From positions 186,001-250,000 of the forward strand of contig NZ_CANLEA010000004.1 in the NCBI RefSeq assembly GCF_947489565.1: DNA of 64,000 nt. The letters are read 5' to 3'. Below, piece after piece: positions 62,678 through 64,000 of this stretch. The notes under the pieces were generated by a model. It worked only from the letters and a program-made list of their open reading frames with translations. It was not told where the DNA came from and ran no database searches. The DNA comes from an uncultured Kordia sp. (GTDB lineage Bacteria; Bacteroidota; Bacteroidia; Flavobacteriales; Flavobacteriaceae). Within the stretch, counting starts at the first letter, position 1. Each line of letters begins with the position of its first letter. Position numbers and translations under genes: made by a program.

Positions 62678-64000
62678 TTAGAATGTTAGGTTTAGTGATA
62701 GTGAATAAGAACGTTGGTTTGGAAAAGAATTCCAATCGATTCCTACACGACTCGGATCAAAAGAGAAACTGTTTACTTCTGGATCAAATCCGCTATATTT
62801 TGTAAATAGTAATAGATTTTGACCTGATACTGAGATGTATGCATTTTTGATGAATGAATTTTCTTTTATCGGCACATTGTATCCAATTGCGACATTTGCC
62901 AAGCGCAAGAAACTTCCATCTTCTACAATTCTGTCTGTAAAGCCTGTTTCGTCAGCTAAGTCATATCCAACTCTTGGAAATGTTCCGTTTGGATTGTCTA
63001 CACTCCAAGCATTGTAATACGCTTCCGAGCGAACATTGGTAAATAAGTTATCTGCGTATGCATCTCTGAGAAGATTTCCGTTTGCGATATCATTTCCATA
63101 TACTCCATTGAATAATGCAGATAGTGAGAAGTTTTTGTATTCGATACTTGTTCCAAAACCGTAGTTGAAATCTGGATTGGGATCTCCAATGATTGTTAAA
63201 TCGCTTGCATCAATGATACCATCGCCATTTTGATCGACTAAGTTTACATCTCCTAATTGTGGAGCCGTTCCGTTGAAACTCGCTGCAGTTGCAAGTTGTT
63301 CATCGTTTGAAATGATTCCATTGGTGGCATATCCGTAAAATAATCCTGGTGCTTCACCTTCTATGAAAATGTTTGCTTCCGATTTGAAGAAGTTTCCAGC
63401 AGAAATACGTCTTCCTAAATAAGCGCTGTATGTTTGTGTGCCGAATGAAGAAGGTGCAAATCCGATATCGCCAACTTCATTACGATTGAATGAGATGTTT
63501 CCATATACATTCCAACGAAAGTTATCATTTTTAATTATATCTGCATTGATGCTTAACTCAATTCCTTTATTAATTAAATCTCCTTGATTGGCGATATAGT
63601 TTTCAAATCCTACAGAACCTGGCAACGATACATTTAGCAGTAAGTCATAGATTTCTTTGTAATAAACATCTACCGAACCTACAATACGATCTTCCATGAA
63701 TCCAAAATCTAAACCTGCATTGTATTGACTTGTGGTTTCCCAACTTAGTCCTGTGTTTTTTAGGTTTTGTGGAACGATCGAAGTTAATTGTCCGCCAGAA
63801 GCATCTGAATATTGTGTTTGTGTGAGATTGAATCGTGTTAGCGTACTAAAGTTTGGAATGGCTTGATTTCCCGTCATTCCCCAACCTAAACGCAGTTTTG
63901 CATCTGAGACAAATTTTGATTTGCGCAAGAATTTTTCTTTGTTGATTTTCCACGCAAAAGCAAACGCAGGAAAGTAGCCCCATTTGTTACCATCGGTAAA
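62678..64000 (-). CDS. susC: SusC/RagA TonB-dependent transporter (3' part, continues past window)
   Basis: The last 441 residues of a SusC-family outer-membrane receptor lie here; the frame is open through the right edge (FTDGNKWGYFPAFAFAWKIN), so the start lies outside. Typical barrel segments are LRLGWGMTGNQAIPNFST, TTSQYNAGLDFGFMEDRI, GDVNLVDQNGDGIIDASDLT and the final strand YSLSLNLTF. It imports glycan oligomers with SusD using TonB energy. Being furthest upstream, its promoter and any locus regulator would be beyond 64000. Confidence 0.95.
   Translation of the reverse strand, partial: FTDGNKWGYFPAFAFAWKINKEKFLRKSKFVSDAKLRLGWGMTGNQAIPNFSTLTRFNLTQTQYSDASGGQLTSIVPQNLKNTGLSWETTSQYNAGLDFGFMEDRIVGSVDVYYKEIYDLLLNVSLPGSVGFENYIANQGDLINKGIELSINADIIKNDNFRWNVYGNISFNRNEVGDIGFAPSSFGTQTYSAYLGRRISAGNFFKSEANIFIEGEAPGLFYGYATNGIISNDEQLATAASFNGTAPQLGDVNLVDQNGDGIIDASDLTIIGDPNPDFNYGFGTSIEYKNFSLSALFNGVYGNDIANGNLLRDAYADNLFTNVRSEAYYNAWSVDNPNGTFPRVGYDLADETGFTDRIVEDGSFLRLANVAIGYNVPIKENSFIKNAYISVSGQNLLLFTKYSGFDPEVNSFSFDPSRVGIDWNSFPNQRSYSLSLNLTF

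Overview
The window looks like chromosomal DNA of a marine member of the Flavobacteriaceae (Bacteroidota). The DNA is AT-rich. Four secreted proteins end in type IX secretion (T9SS) sorting domains. There is a SusC/SusD pair with sulfatases, a fused CcsBA cytochrome c maturation protein, an NrfHA nitrite reductase, and many lipoproteins of flavobacterial type. The genus cannot be fixed from sequence alone; an alga- or diatom-associated lifestyle would suit the sulfatase-rich locus.

Layout. (1) 1-4464 is the right end of a mobile island: a RadC-like protein, a lipoprotein with a Cys-rich neck and a variable tail, a small lipoprotein, and a tyrosine recombinase. It ends in a 43-bp copy of the 3' part of a CAU-anticodon, initiator-like tRNA. 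(2) 4465-6891 is a scarred junction: tandem terminator hairpins, a recombinase relic, a K+ channel lacking its first membrane helix, a RES-domain toxin-like gene and an ankyrin-like protein. (3) 6973-14397 holds ordinary genes: adenylate cyclase, TerB-like, universal stress protein, HtrA-like protease, ROK kinase and small hypotheticals. (4) 14569-25516 is one tightly packed minus-strand operon for dissimilatory nitrite ammonification: a porin-like barrel, nrfH, nrfA, ccsBA, an SLC13 anion transporter, a PagL-like barrel and a CoA-transferase. (5) 26062-35574 begins with a second exact copy of the 43-bp tRNA fragment next to another recombinase. It is a second accessory island with a quasi-palindromic repeat array, a PoNi-type immunity gene beside a second lipoprotein of the same architecture as the first, a XRE repressor with its own operator, and several very small genes. 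(6) 35693-64000 (continuing past the edge) is a polysaccharide utilisation locus, all on the minus strand: SusC, SusD, GH3, five sulfatases, a GH-A clan hydrolase, an esterase-GH10 fusion, a phosphatase, a Calx-beta lipoprotein, GH5, a carbohydrate-binding protein, an SSS transporter and a beta-helix protein.

How it fits together. The nitrite operon encodes the membrane quinol oxidase subunit (NrfH), the pentahaem catalytic subunit (NrfA) and the haem attachment machinery (CcsBA), with anion transport genes downstream. The polysaccharide locus encodes import of an oligosaccharide through SusCD, desulfation by five S1 sulfatases, and cleavage by GH10, GH5 and GH3 enzymes. This suggests a sulfated, xylose-containing algal glycan, but the substrate is inferred.

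The most promising signals are three. First, the two exact tRNA-derived attachment cores 21.6 kb apart, each beside an integrase. Second, a pair of island-borne lipoproteins that share an N-terminal half and Cys-rich neck but carry unrelated tails, one beside a PoNi immunity gene, which suggests a lipoprotein-anchored polymorphic toxin family. Third, an array of eight 19-bp quasi-palindromes, mostly spaced about 43 bp (four helical turns) apart.
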